A stretch of 64,000 bases of DNA from Paralvinella palmiformis (lineage: Eukaryota; Annelida; Polychaeta; Terebellida; Alvinellidae), in NCBI GenBank assembly GCA_025642065.1, contig JAODUP010000547.1, positions 62,001 to 126,000 of the forward strand, in the 5' to 3' direction. Below the pieces are notes generated by a model that was not told the DNA's origin, made no database searches, and saw only the letters and a program-made list of their open reading frames with translations. Of this stretch, positions 1 to 13,300 are shown piece after piece. The position numbers and the translations under genes were made by a program. Position 1 is the stretch's first letter. Each line of letters opens with the position of its first letter.

Positions 1-469
1 GACAAGGGTACTATTAACAGCAGTGGTAATACTGGTATTTATAGACTAGTAGTTCAGTCATTCAGAAAATACCTGTAGTTAGTGAGGTAACAAATTCTCA
101 GTTTCGTCTAGCCCTGACTGAGTGTTAAAGCTTAAGAATTGATTCCTGTTCTGCTTAAGTTAAGGTAAAGTATGTCATAAGCGATGATTAAAAACAGGCA
201 ACAAGAAATAAACTTTTGTGCTGGTAGTCACTCTTAAGTCTCTTTCAGTCACTAACTTGTTCCATGTTATAAAAAACTTATATGCTGTAGCATGTTTTAT
301 GCCCTTTACGTTTGAGATAGCTGTTGAGAATTTCTACTGTTGCTTCTTCAGGGTAATTTTTGGGGGATTGATTTTCTTTTGTTTAATGATTTATGATCAT
401 GAAACAGGGATAGCACACAAAATTGTACGCACTTTATTCCAGTGTGGTCCTTTTTATTGAGTGGTTCAT

Positions 470-640
470 ATCACTTTCCCAACCACTGAAAGGGAGCAGT
501 ATGGAAAGATAGAGCCCAAATACCTGAGGGTGGTCACTGCCAGAGTGTATTACGTCATCAGGGGGTCTTTAACATCCCCCTTTATTTTAATCAATTCAGT
601 TAAGACGGCATTGCTATTTTACGTGGCCACCCAAGTTGAA
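470..640 (-). repeat. Relic of tRNA-derived SINE family 1 (body only)
   Basis: This segment matches, in reverse orientation, the body of the family seen in full at 12711, 32593 and 56617. Shared blocks are gggagcagtatggaaagat, ctgagggtggtcactgccag and the run around gggggtctttaacatccccc. Both ends and the tRNA-like head are eroded, and substitutions are scattered, so it is an old copy. Confidence 0.75.
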
Positions 641-1399
641 TTAGATTTCTTTCATTTCATGAGATATCATTTTTGCTGTGGGCTTTATTTGCTTACTGTG
701 AAATATTTCTTACTGTATGTATGTCTTAATGATTTGTATTAGTTTCACAATCCAAGAAATTAGTTAGTTGATCAGCTGAGAAGATTCAAAGTATAGGCCC
801 AGAGGTTTGTCCTACAGTGGACATTGATAACATTTTGGAAATTCCTTAGCGTTATTTGCATGTTGTTTTCTGATTTTCCTGAACATCTAAACATTTTCAA
901 GTAGAATGAACTGATGAATACATACCAAATACATTTTCTAAGACACAGCTTCCTTCGTAACTCAGTGGATTAAAAGATGCATTTATATATTGGAGGAGTA
1001 TGTACATATGCTTACTCTGCAGGTAAATGGGAATTGCTGGAACAACAGCTCACTGAATGCACTTAAGGGTACTGTGCTATAATCACTATGAACAAATAAA
1101 ATCTGATTGATACAAACAGTTTTCATTAGGACTGGTAGATGCATTACCCAATATAAGTACTGATCCACCAACTAAGTCTTATGAATCAGAAAGAGCTAGG
1201 TGCAAAATACTGTTAGCATGACATCTGTTAATAAGTTAACTGTAAAAATATGACAGATTTCCGAGTGATCTTACTGAATAATGTTCTGTTAGACAGTAAA
1301 GAACATGTAACTTTGTAAGAACAGTGTTACTTCTAGGAAACGTTTTACGGCCCATTTAGCCTACCATAAAGTGGGCGTAAAACACCAATCATTATCTAG

Positions 1400-1745
1400 G
1401 ACACGTTTCTGCAGAATTCCCACAATATATTAATGTATGGCGAAAAAAAAATATATCCCTGCACCCCACATGGCACAGAATAAAACCCTGTGGTGCAATA
1501 TTGTACTTGTTGTGCGCCTTAACGGTCTTCCCATCACTATTATATTTTGTGTGAACAGTTCCTAGGCAGTGCTAGGTCCTGTGTAGAGGGATCAGTGTTG
1601 CTTCTTGGACACGTTTTTGCCGGATACCCCCAATATTTTAACAGATGGCGCTCCCCTAAAATAAAAAAAATCCCATGCCACCACATGGCGCAGAATAAAA
1701 TCCTATGACGCAGTATTGTAAGTGCGCATGTACGATCTCCCCATC
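1400..1745. repeat. Two diverged direct copies of a ~140-bp sequence
   Basis: A block beginning ggacacgtttctgcagaat near 1401 recurs as ggacacgtttttgccggat near 1608. The same order of landmarks follows in both: an aatat run, atggcg, an A-rich tract, ccacatggc(a/g)cagaataaaa, a ttgta run, then (t/a)c(g/t)(a/g)tcttccc/ctccccatca. The copies differ at many positions. It is probably an old tandem duplication inside an unidentified repeat. Confidence 0.6.
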
Positions 1746-3014
1746 ACATTTGCTTTAATAATGCCATACCACTGGTAGCATTATCAGCAGAAAATGGGTC
1801 ATGATAAATGCCAAATATTTATCATCCGATAGTTTCCAGTTGCATTATGATGGTCACATGACTCAGATAGTCTCCTGATTGGCCAGTTATCTTTGTTTAC
1901 AGTAAATAAAAGCACATGGTCTTGTTTATATGGTGGATTTCTCTGTTCCTCTCCTGTTTATTTGTTTGATCACTGTTTTTTTTCTTTTCATTTATCATAT
2001 TAACTGTATTCATACTTTACTCAAGGAATTATATGCAGTTTTTGGTAATTTAATAATTGTGTTTCTACCTTGATCTTTTGTCCATCCACTCTTGAGTGTG
2101 TGAAGCAGTTCTCCTCTATGAATAGCATTAAAACTTTGTTGAGGAACTCCCTTGACCAGGAAAATCTACATGATTTGATGCTTATTGCATGTATTGGCCT
2201 GCTACCCAAAGAATTTCTTCCAGGCCTACAGATAAGAGGCTGGTATCTGGTAATGGTGGTCTTCACTTGAACGGGCACATGAAAAAAATTCCTCAGTGTG
2301 TTGATGAAAATAAAAAAATAAAAATGTTCTGTTGACTATGAGTTAGCTGTAAATATGTGGAAGGAGAAGAAAGCCCATAGAATATATCAAAACAAGTTTC
2401 ATCAATAACATTTTGAATCATTTCTGTAGTCTTGTTTAAAAAAAATTATGCTTACACTGTAAAACTATTTGTAAAGGATGCAAATGTCATAATTTTCAGT
2501 TCAAATATTCTTGAGGTAAGTGTTTGTACCTCTAAATGGTTTTCATGCCAAGTGCCCATGTTACATTAAAATCCCACACATTTTTCAATCCTGAGGGGGA
2601 GCTCCCCCACATAGGCTAGATGCTAGAAGCAACACTGAAGAATTGTTTACAAATATCAACATTTATTTAAGAAATTGATGATAGTGAATAATCTAGGCAT
2701 ATAATAGAGCAGACAAGGAATCTTCAATCAAAAGTTGAATAAGAAGTGGAAAGAAATTTAATGAAGGAAACCTACATCACAGTTGGATTGGTCTATCAAA
2801 TTACAAATACCCTGTTTAAATAGAAATACCTATTACTAATCTTGTATTGGAATCTTGTATATAATAATTCTTTAAAAAAATTGTTAAATGATTCAGTGAA
2901 GTATAATGTGTTTAGAAACTGTTTTGGTAGTGTTGCCCTTCAAGTGAAGAAAATTTGTAATCACTGATTACAAATTGTACCTTGAGGATAACGCATTCTG
3001 ATGGTGCTGTGGTG

Positions 3015-3110
3015 ACTACTGAGCCGTGATAGTGCAGTTAGTTAGAGCATAGGAGTTGTAGCCAAAGGGTATTGGGTTCGAGGCTCCCGGAGGTGCTATG
3101 CTGTCATGTG
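3015..3110 (+). repeat. tRNA-like SINE head (third type)
   Basis: The stretch has a recognisable A box (tgcagttagttagagca) and a B box (gggttcgaggctc) about 35 bases apart, the layout of an RNA polymerase III internal promoter. It does not fold into a clean cloverleaf with a paired acceptor stem, and the following sequence has no tRNA 3' end. A retroposed tRNA-derived SINE is more likely than a functional tRNA gene. Confidence 0.45.
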
Positions 3111-4748
3111 GGCACTTGTTCACCCATCCATAAAATGAGACCCTGATAGGACTTGATGGTTATGTGTTTGAGTAATGCTTTGTGCCTTTAATGGCAGCAT
3201 GCGTGGTATGCTCTCTTGTGTGCTTGGTAGAAACAGGCTTGAATCAGGGATAATAATGCTGTACAGTGCCTCAGAACAGGGTTACCTGGTTCTGGCGCTA
3301 TATAAACATGCATTATTATATTATACTGCACACTCCCATGTTATGGGTTCTAATCCTGCTCACACCGTGTTTGTAGGATTTGTTTCCCTAGGTAGTCACA
3401 CCATGGCCATATGTCGCAGGTGTGACCTGTACCTAGGCTAAAAGACTCCACTCTAGGAAAACTCTTGCCATTGATACATGAAAGTTCTGTTACAGTAACA
3501 ATTCTAACAATGTGGCAGTAAGTGATGTTCAGGTAGTAAGAGCTATTTTGGACAAAAATAACTATATAACTGTATACCACAACACAGACAGGAATGCATT
3601 TAAACAGACTGTTTTGGCATTGGTCGGATCCGGTGAGAACCCACTTGTTAAAACAATATATTGCACTTGTGCATGCTTTGATAAACTTTATCATTAAACC
3701 AATTTTTAAAAAAGAAATTGCATGAGGAAATATTTCAGTACACCAAAAGAAAAAGGGTATAGTGAGAGTAATATATAGGGATTGGAAAAATCGGAGTGTA
3801 GGTCAAATGCGAAAAAGTATTATATTTCAAGGAATGTGTTTTCTAAAACTAATGATCTGTGGTAAACATGACCTCAGAAGAAATTAATCAACAGAAATAA
3901 TTGGGTGCTACCAGGCCAGGAAGTCTAAACAATCAGAACTGTGAAGAAAATAAAAAATGGTGAAACCTGAGTACTTCATAAAAGGAAAATAGTCGTATAT
4001 GAATGATATTGTTAAAGCATGGTTGTCCTCGGGCTCTAATTACAATAAATCATTGCGTAAATGTATTGAATTTGAAGTGAACTGATAAGACCCAATCAGA
4101 TTATCACCACTACTTGATAATAGAATTCACAACAACGGAGACGCTAAAGTCGGTACACTGAATAGTTGGAATTGGATTCCATGAATGGGGATCTATAAAC
4201 GACTTCTCTGGCCTTGGTGAGTAACCGAATGCCAAACAGAAGTTAACACATATGCTGCACTAATAAAAATGAAATTCTACCAGCCTGGTAAAGATATAAA
4301 ATATAGAGATTAATATGTCACGTTTAATCATATTATGTAATCATATACAGAAAGATACTGCCAGAAGTCCAACATGACATTATATTCATTAAAGCTTGGT
4401 ATTATTGTCAGTCTTATAACAATGGTTATACTATTGCTTGTATACAAAATATAATAAATTTATTGCTAATAACTGTTAATACTATTTATTTTCTCTCTTT
4501 TTAGACACTTTATAAATATGTTGCATGCCTAAATGGAACTGATATTTGTCATATGAATGGGCAATTTAGAGAGATTTTACCATACACTGATATGTTCTGT
4601 GAAAGCCCAAAAATCTTGAATGAACCTTGAAATAAGCTATATGAATATAGTTAATAATATTTGATATATGTGTGTGTGTGATAGAGAGAGAGAGGGAGCA
4701 AAAAGTAAAGTAAAAAAACCCAGTGAATAATATTTTCCCTACTTGTAG

Positions 4749-4793
4749 GTTTGTGTCACCATCACATTGGCTAGGTTTCCTGGTGTACCAGAA
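4749..4793 (+). other. Probable 5' UTR part of the first coding exon
   Basis: The exon opens right after the acceptor AG at 4747-4748. The first in-frame ATG is at 4794. The 45 bases before it carry no in-frame stop, so extension of the reading frame into an unseen upstream exon cannot be excluded. The ATG was preferred because the acidic, Ser/Glu-rich N-terminal sequence starts there. Confidence 0.5.
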
Positions 4794-7700
4794 ATGGATG
4801 GTTTAGAGAGTCAGTGTGTATCAGTTGGGCTTATCACTGATAACAAGATGACTGAGTCATTAGATGTGAGTGAGTCGGCAGAGCCTGATTATTTGAACAG
4901 TGACGAGGAGGAGGAGCTCAACTCATTCGCTAGCGAGTTTACAAAACTGTTAAAGGCAGAAACAATTAAGAGCAGAAAGAAACGGCCAAAAGATAGTATA
5001 GCAAAGGATAGTATACAGGTAATTTGTTATGTATGGTGTGCTAGTGATCAGACTGTAGTATCATAAAGCTTTTATATCCAGGTAAAGTGACATGCGTTTC
5101 AAAATGATGAATTCTTCAACGAATTGTATCGGAAATCTAAAAGCTATAAACTAAAAGTGTGTATAAATATTTATGTTTTTGTCATAACTTGTCTTTACAC
5201 GTGATTAGCAATCTAAAAACTAAAATAAAGTATGTGTGTATTCAGTGGGAAAAGTAAGTCGCAATATGTAAGAGATAAAGGTCAGAAGAAAAATTATTAC
5301 ATTTATATATTCCCAACCTTTCTCTTGTAAGTTGTGTCTTATTTTGCAGTTCTTAAAGAATATAATGTATTTCTCAAATGAAAGAGCAGACTATATCTGC
5401 ATTTATAAATGTCTCAGCACTTTTTCCAGGTTTAAGGGTTTAGAATTGTTCCACTAAAATATTAGCCAGGTTATTTTTTGGCAGATTTTATGATATTGAA
5501 ATTTTGGCTCATAATATAAGTACATGTAGTGATATTTTAAGTCTGATTAACCCCTTTTAAAATGTACCACAAACTGTGTACGTAATGCCATACTAACATT
5601 AGTTTGATACAAATACTGTAGTAGTACTATTTTGTAAGCAGTGTTGTATGATTATTGATAACGTCATTGATGTAGAACAGGAGAGAAAATAATGTGTGTT
5701 GCTTTAGTTTAAAAAATGAACTGTAAATTCATTTCAGCATAGTTAATGTAGAGTACACTATAGATTGAATTGTTAAATTGACATGTTTTATCATTTTAGG
5801 TTTATTCACTGACAGTAGCTATCCTGAGTGAGGAGCTTCTCTCACAGCTTCCAGGAGTCATCAACTTCACATTGCGTAACTTCTCCTCGTCAAACAAGGT
5901 CTGCTACAGAAAAGTGGGAAATTATCGCATTTTTCTTGGTTCCACCGATCAGCTGAAGAGAGCTGAAAGTAAACTGTTGGAGGTGATTGTTATATGCTGA
6001 GAATTTACAGTTGTTATTATACAGAGTAGCATTTAGAAAAGTAGTGATGCCAATACAGAAAAGACTAATCATTAGTATTTGGTAAATCCACTGTCAAATT
6101 AGATTCATAGAGTTTTGCTACACAATCAAGGACAAATTCAATGAAGACTGATTGCTTGTGTGACTTCAGGATTTATCTTTTGATTTGACCTCAAGCTTTT
6201 GGCGTGTAGCAAATTGCATCACTTACTGTGTCGCAATAGCCAGGATGATCATTGATCTGATTTGTTTTGTCATTTTGAGAAATAATCAGAAATTTGCTGT
6301 TCTAATTGAGGGGCTGAAGTGATGATTGATTGATGTTTGAGAGCTGAAGTGAGTGAAAATGTTTTCCTTCTGTTGAATGTACAATGCAGTTCATTCATGT
6401 TTGCACAATACATCCTGCCATGATTAAATTAATGTTTGGTCAACTTTGGAAAATGTCGGTGGTAGGTACTGCTGTTAGTTTTCAGATGGGGGTGCACTCT
6501 ACATGTTATTATCCTATTTATTAATTTACAGCTCACAGAGCAAAACAAGGTCAATGTTAAAGTTGAGAAGGAGACGACGACCTCTCAAACTATCCAGAGT
6601 CGGGAAATAAAGCGACCTGGCAGACGAAAACGTGTCATTACAGAGGATACGTTTCTGAACCGTGAGTGCTATTGGAAGACATTTTAACCGGATCCTATCT
6701 TTCTGAAGCTGCCCCTTGGCTGGCATGTCCCCATCACAAATTGAGCATCTAACAAATAGTTTGTTCTCTACATGAACACAATCAGTCAAAGGGTTTTACT
6801 AAAACATTTAGAATATTTTGCATGCCGAGTTTATCACTGTCTTGGTTTGAAAGTAATGTTTCAAGTCAAGTACAATACGAAGGCATTGATTCTTTATGCG
6901 AAGACATTACTTGCAATTTAATTCTGGCTTCTGCTTTGACCCCTTCCCCTTCTTTTTATTATTTGTACAAATAATTTGCCAAATTGTATTTTAAATAGAA
7001 TGGTCATCCTTTTTAATGGTGATACTTCATTATATGTGTTATCAATTTTAATAGCTAGTTTATATTCCACTGTTAATAAAGACTTATAACAGTTAGGAGA
7101 TTTGTTCATAGCTATTAAGTTATCAATAGGTATTAGCGAATGAAATATCATATTATTTAGACATAACAATAAACAGACAATGGACACACGAGGACACCCG
7201 GGATTAGAACACGGGTGGTAGTAATCTGTGGTCCAACACCCTTCCGCTAGACCACGGAGGTGCCCCCGTCATTATTTGTGAAAATGTGTACAAATTACTA
7301 TACACTCTTTCATCTGCACATATAAAATGGCCTTGTTTTTTGGAAAAACTGCTTCTAAAAATCTGGGTTATTACTCGGTCTTGCTATAATTTACCCACAA
7401 CACCTTTACGTAACACAAATAATATTTTGAAAATTAATAATATTCATCTCATACAAGCATAAAAATATGTGCATGATTTAATTTTGATTTAATTCATCAT
7501 ACTATACCTAAGCCATTAATGGATCAATGAAAGCACTTGATATAATTGTAGTACCCGCCATTGTTTTGATTTGCACGTACAGCAATGGTGAGCATTTTTA
7601 CCTTCTAAATCCCTAATTAATTATGGTCCCACAGTGTGGACAGATATTGTACCTGCAAGGTTCTGTTATGCTTTCATGAAGCAGTTGAAACCAATAGTGT

Positions 7701-10306
7701 ATGTACACAGGCATAATTAATTATACACATGCATATGCAGTGATAGACAATTTAGTGCATTGTTTCAGTATTTTTTTCATTGTAACCCAGTGATGTATAT
7801 TCTGAATTTGTGTTAATAGTTGTGTCCCCAATTAACCAATGATAGGAATGATTATGTTTCACAGGTTTTTTTTAATGACTAAGTTGTTTGGTTATTTGCA
7901 TTTCCATTTCAATTGTACCTTGTAGGTGACTTATCTCACATATATATACACACACACACACACACACGCACAAAATCGGATATAATGCAGTCAGACCTTT
8001 TACCTCGATTCTTGGAATCCATGACAGAGCATTTTTAAGTGAAATATCGTGAATTCCGCCACTGACCAATAAAAATGTTCGAAATAATTTGAATGGTTTT
8101 CACAGTTTGTTATTCACACGTAAAAACATAGCCAATGGCCACAACTTATGCACCAGTAGATTTATTGATCACAAACTTAATTATCCACCACCTTGGCTCA
8201 ATCGGCTAAACAAACCACCCAATCACAACTCTAATTTATTGTGTGACTCCACCCAGTAAATAACTTTGATTCAGTTTATTAATTCACAGCTATTGCGTGT
8301 TTTACTTATTGGAATTAGGAATCATATTTTGTGTATAAAAGACCTGTTTTCATTATTGTATCAGTTACCTTCATCTGAAAAACATGTACTAATTACTTTT
8401 TGCACAATTTTGCAGAAACATTTTTAAAATAAATTGAATACTTACTCATACAAGTGTTATTTAACTTGAAATAGACTTAATTTTAAATAACCATCCTGCC
8501 GGGACGGTGGTTAATTCATTACCTTTTTTGTTTTTGTGTCATATGTACAGTAATTTTGAGCACTTTTCCTGTAGAGTATTGTATAAATTTAATAGAATAA
8601 TAATAATAATAATAAAATGGATTGATTTCTTGGTAATGGTGTCTAGATTTACATGTTTTACAGACAATGTATATGTTTATTTCAAATTACAGCTCGCTGA
8701 TTACATTTAAATGATTTTAATGTTGCTTGACTATTTGTTATTATAATTAATGTTCCTTGTGCTGTATTGATAGACACCTTTCACATTTGTATATAGTTTT
8801 ATGATGCTGGAAAAAGTTAATAGTAAAGAAAAAAAACATTTTAAATAATTCAGAGGCATATTTTTCATGGCAAAATTATTTTATTTGACTCGTACTGATG
8901 TTTTTTGTTTTATAAATGTATCCGCCCTTCATATTCATTTCTTATGATCTTTTAAGAGGAGGAGATGCCCAGCTGTTTAGATGATGCAGAACACCTCACT
9001 GTATGTTGTTAATAGTCTCGCATCTTTACAGAACCCGTTGTTGACTGTACACCATCAACGCCCGAAGGTAGACGTATGTCATCTAGATTATGTGGCAAGC
9101 CACGTAAGTCATATGCCAGTTTACACACGGTAGGCCAGACTGATGATGCGGTCCAGGTAAAGGTAGAGCTGGAATTGGATGGTAATCTAGACTTAGATCC
9201 TGATTATATACCAAACAAATGCTCAAAGACTTCAGATCAAGAGAAAACTGATGAAGATACTGTGATCATCAGTGGAGAGGCTAAAGGAGACAGTATTAAG
9301 GAGAATCCACCCAACAACGACAGTCTTCCCATCTCGGATCTTGCTGACAAAGGCAAGATTACTTTGATCTTTCCACATATTCTCTTGTTATCATACTTAT
9401 GTCTTCCTTGATTTAGTTAGTCGATGTATACAATTTAAGTGAGTTATGCATACTTCAATGATTATGTTCTATTCCACTTACAAATAAGTAGTTCTATTGT
9501 GTATCAACACACTATCAAGTGATCAGTTGTAACTTGATGTTTCTCCATGGAATCTAGTTAATATGTGCTTGGTTCTTGTAGTTTACCTCGGATTATATTC
9601 ATTCCTAATACTAATAGAATGCTATTTAATAAAATTGATGGCTATTTCAGATAAATTGCAGCCTCCAAAACGAAGAGGCCCAGGGCGGCCACCAAAGAGA
9701 GCGGAGAAAAATGGTAAATATTTAACAACTGTTTAGGGGGCACCTCCGTGGTCTAGCGGTAGCGTGCTGGACCACAGATCACTACCACCCGTGTTCGAAT
9801 CCCAGCATGGGCATATCTGAAGGTTGTTTCGTCTTTCACTTCATCTCATTACCTTTGGAGGTCGCTCGGCCCGTAAAACATCAATCATCATCATCATCTT
9901 TAACAACTGTTTAGAATCACATCATTATGTGAACGTATTATTACTGTCTGCAGAATATTTTAACTCTGATAAACCATGGCATTCTTCAGGCAATTTATTT
10001 TTTAAATCTCAAAACCACTTTTGTTTGTTGCTATGTTTGACTCCAAAAATCCCTGATTTAGTGTTTATTTGCTGTGCTTGTTTATAAATACAGTCGGGCT
10101 CTGTTATACTGCAGTCCATTATAACACGAAGTCAGTTATAACACTGTGAGACCTTGGAATGCGAATTGTGGAATCGACGACAGGGAATTTTTACACGAAA
10201 TGGCATGAAATCCACCACCGACTGATAAAATATTTCGAAATAATTTGAACGCATTTTCACAGTTTGAAATTTACTCGTAAAAACATAGCCAACGGTCATA
10301 ATGTAC

Positions 10307-10342
<36 letters not shown>

Positions 10343-13300
10343 AGTACTAACTTAATTACACACCACCTTGGCTCAATCAGCCAAACAAACAGCCCAATCA
10401 CAACCCTCAAATATTGAGCGACTCCACTCACTAAATTTATGTTCTATAAAATATTATATTTTCATTACAAAAGCAGATACACATAGAAATACATTTTCAT
10501 GGATGTTTATTTGCACACATGCACCTATAAACATTCATTTATTGGTTCATATAGTTGCTACTTTCATCTGTAAAACACACTATTTCTGGCGGATGAATAT
10601 CATCAGTCCAAGATGGCTGCTACTTTTTTCCCAATTTTGCATAACCATTTTATTTTCCACACAAACACTGAGGTAACATTTATGTTCAAGTCAACAAATG
10701 ATTAAACAATTACTGGGAACATTTATAAAATAAACAGTTGTATGTAACCTTAAAGGATGGTGCAAACCAAGGTGAATACATGTTTCCCTATTATCACCCA
10801 CCCTGATAGTGTCCCTGTCTCGCTTCGCGGTCCACCTATAATATGGTCGACAGGTTGTGGACCCCAATGACCGTGTTATAACGGAGCCCGACTGTATATT
10901 AAGCTACACAGTAAATCATCTAAATGTGTCATTCTTAAAGAAGTCTATACAGATTTTATGTCAAATATTTCTGTTAGTTATCTATGATTTACAGAAATGT
11001 ATTTGCGAAATTTCACAATTTCATTCATAAAATACACCAGCAAGTTATCAGAATAAATGTTTTTCCTCCTTGTTAAACAAGGATTGTTTACATTTGACAT
11101 TTTGTCTTTTGTATCTGGTCACTGGTATTTATGTTTGTGTGAAAATTAAGATTATTTAGTGAATTTCTAGACATCATCTTGTATAGACACAAAAACTGTT
11201 GTATATATTATAATATAATGCAAAAGAAATGTGTGTGTGTACATAAATTGAAATATACTTTAGAGGACTTTCCCATTAGTGAGATTATCTTAAGCAAAAA
11301 TTGTCAGTATTCTTGGATGCTTAAGAATATGCAGTTCACTTTTGTGTCTAACATGAATATTGATCAACAGGAAAAAGTATGAAAGTTTTTGTTTTGTAAA
11401 CATAACTATATATTGTGTGTAACCACATATAAGGTTAGAAGTTAATGATAGTGACTGCCATGAATGTTTGTGAATTGTTTTTCCAGGATCTTCACAGTGT
11501 GTGTGTGTGTGTGTGTGTGTGCAAATGGACACACTTGGGCTACCCTAAACCTGTAATCATAACCAGTTCTCATACAATACAAATGAACTGATCCCACCTG
11601 ATTTACATGTGAAATAAATCATTTCAGAGATGTGCAATTGTGAAATTTGCTTCCTGAAGTTCCCCTCAAAGCGTTTGTTGCAGCATCATCATAACAAACA
11701 CTTTAATGTGGAAGGGCTGCTTACAGAGACAGCACTGGCACTTCATGTACAGGGACTGATAAAATATAACATGGAGGAAAATCTGATGGTCAAATTAGCC
11801 GAGCAGGTGAAAGCTTATAGAGATACGCTGAAGTCAGGATCTACGGTTACACCTAACGGTGATGGTACAGTAAGTGTTGGCTGTATAATACACGCACACG
11901 CACACACACACACGGCATGGGCATATCTGAACGTTGTTTCATCTTTCACTTCGTCTCATTACCTTTGGAATTCGCTCGGCCCATTTAGCCTACTCTGTGC
12001 ACAAAAGTGGCCGTAAAACATCAATCATCAATCAACACACAACACACACACATATCATTTATCTTTGCTCACAGTATCTTTCTCAAAAATAAATTGGTTA
12101 AATTTTATTGTCCAAACAGCTAAAGAAGTATTTTTTTCATGCAGTTTGAAATAAAAAAAGTCTCATTTCAGCAGGATTCATTCATTATCAATGAAATACG
12201 AGTGGAGGGTGTCGAGGACAGTGCACAAACCTTAACTGTGATGACAGATGTGGTCAGACCAGCTACTAGTGAGCACAGTGACACAACAATCCTGAACAGC
12301 TGTCCGACACCAGTTGATTACCCAGTTAGGGATACTCCAAAGAAAAAGAGGGGACGAAAGTCTAACTTTGAGAAGGGAATGCCTTTCATGATCCGGGGAA
12401 GGGTCGTGTCAGGACATCTGGGTGGTGAAAGTGACCAGAAAATGACGTCTGGTGAGTGTCAACTTTCTGTCTTCTCTCTGTGTATGTAATTGTCCTCCGA
12501 CTAACTTGAGTATGCAAACAAGGTGGAATGGTATGAAAAAAAGGTGGAATGGTTCTGGATTAGGCTTCTACCCTGAGAGCTGTCCAGGTGGATTTCAGAA
12601 GATAAATTTATATGTGTGAAAAATGTGTTAAGACAATTGGTGCTCATACTAGCTAGCTTAGTTCAACATAACAAATAAATACCAGTTAGGTAACCCACTA
12701 AATCTTAGTGAGCTCCGGTGGCCTAACGGTTAAGCAACCGGCACTTGGTGCCAACGGTCGCAGGTTCGAACCCCATAAGAGGTCGAAACTTTTCCAGGGA
12801 TTAATTTCTCGGCTCACTACATCGTGGGTGGCTGACCACGTTAAATGGCGCTGCCGTCTCTACTGAATTATTTAAAATAAAGGGGGACGTTAAAAAACCC
12901 CTGAGGACGTAAAACACTCTGGTAGTGACCACCCTCAGGGTATTTCGGCTCCATCTTTCCGTACTGCTCCCCTGTGAGTGGTGAGGAGGAGGTTTCTCAA
13001 CCACTCCAACATAGAGGCTGTGCTGATTAAGCGACAGCCAGGGGATTCTCCCCGAACAACAAAACCAACCACCAAATCTCATTTAATACATCTATTTTTC
13101 ATACATTTGATCAAGATAGAACCCCTGGACTTCAACCTGTGGAATAGAGGCATAGATTTGATTTATAAATGAGTAATTTCTGGCTAGAATCTTGTTTGGA
13201 GTGATTCCTTCTGTTATCTGCATAGTAAAACCTGATTTTTGAGATAACTCTTGAGATATGATCAGTTGGTCCTTAAACTCAGGTAGTCTTCCATGGCAGG

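Larger units (their letters stand above)
1..4748. other. Non-coding 5' flank of the zinc-finger gene
   Basis: No coding region is supported here. The open frames are short, many lack an ATG, and they overlap repeats. The stretch holds a degraded SINE relic near 470-640, a short tail of another SINE near 1350-1393, a diverged internal duplication at 1400-1745, and a tRNA-like SINE head near 3015. It ends in a pyrimidine-rich splice acceptor (tttccctacttgtag) at 4748, so an upstream non-coding first exon probably lies in this flank or beyond it. I could not locate that exon. Confidence 0.6.

Noticed and set aside
12711..12790. Possible tRNA gene (A and B boxes)
   Set aside because: It has Pol III boxes but no acceptor-stem pairing, and the same head recurs with a SINE body and target-site duplications at other sites.
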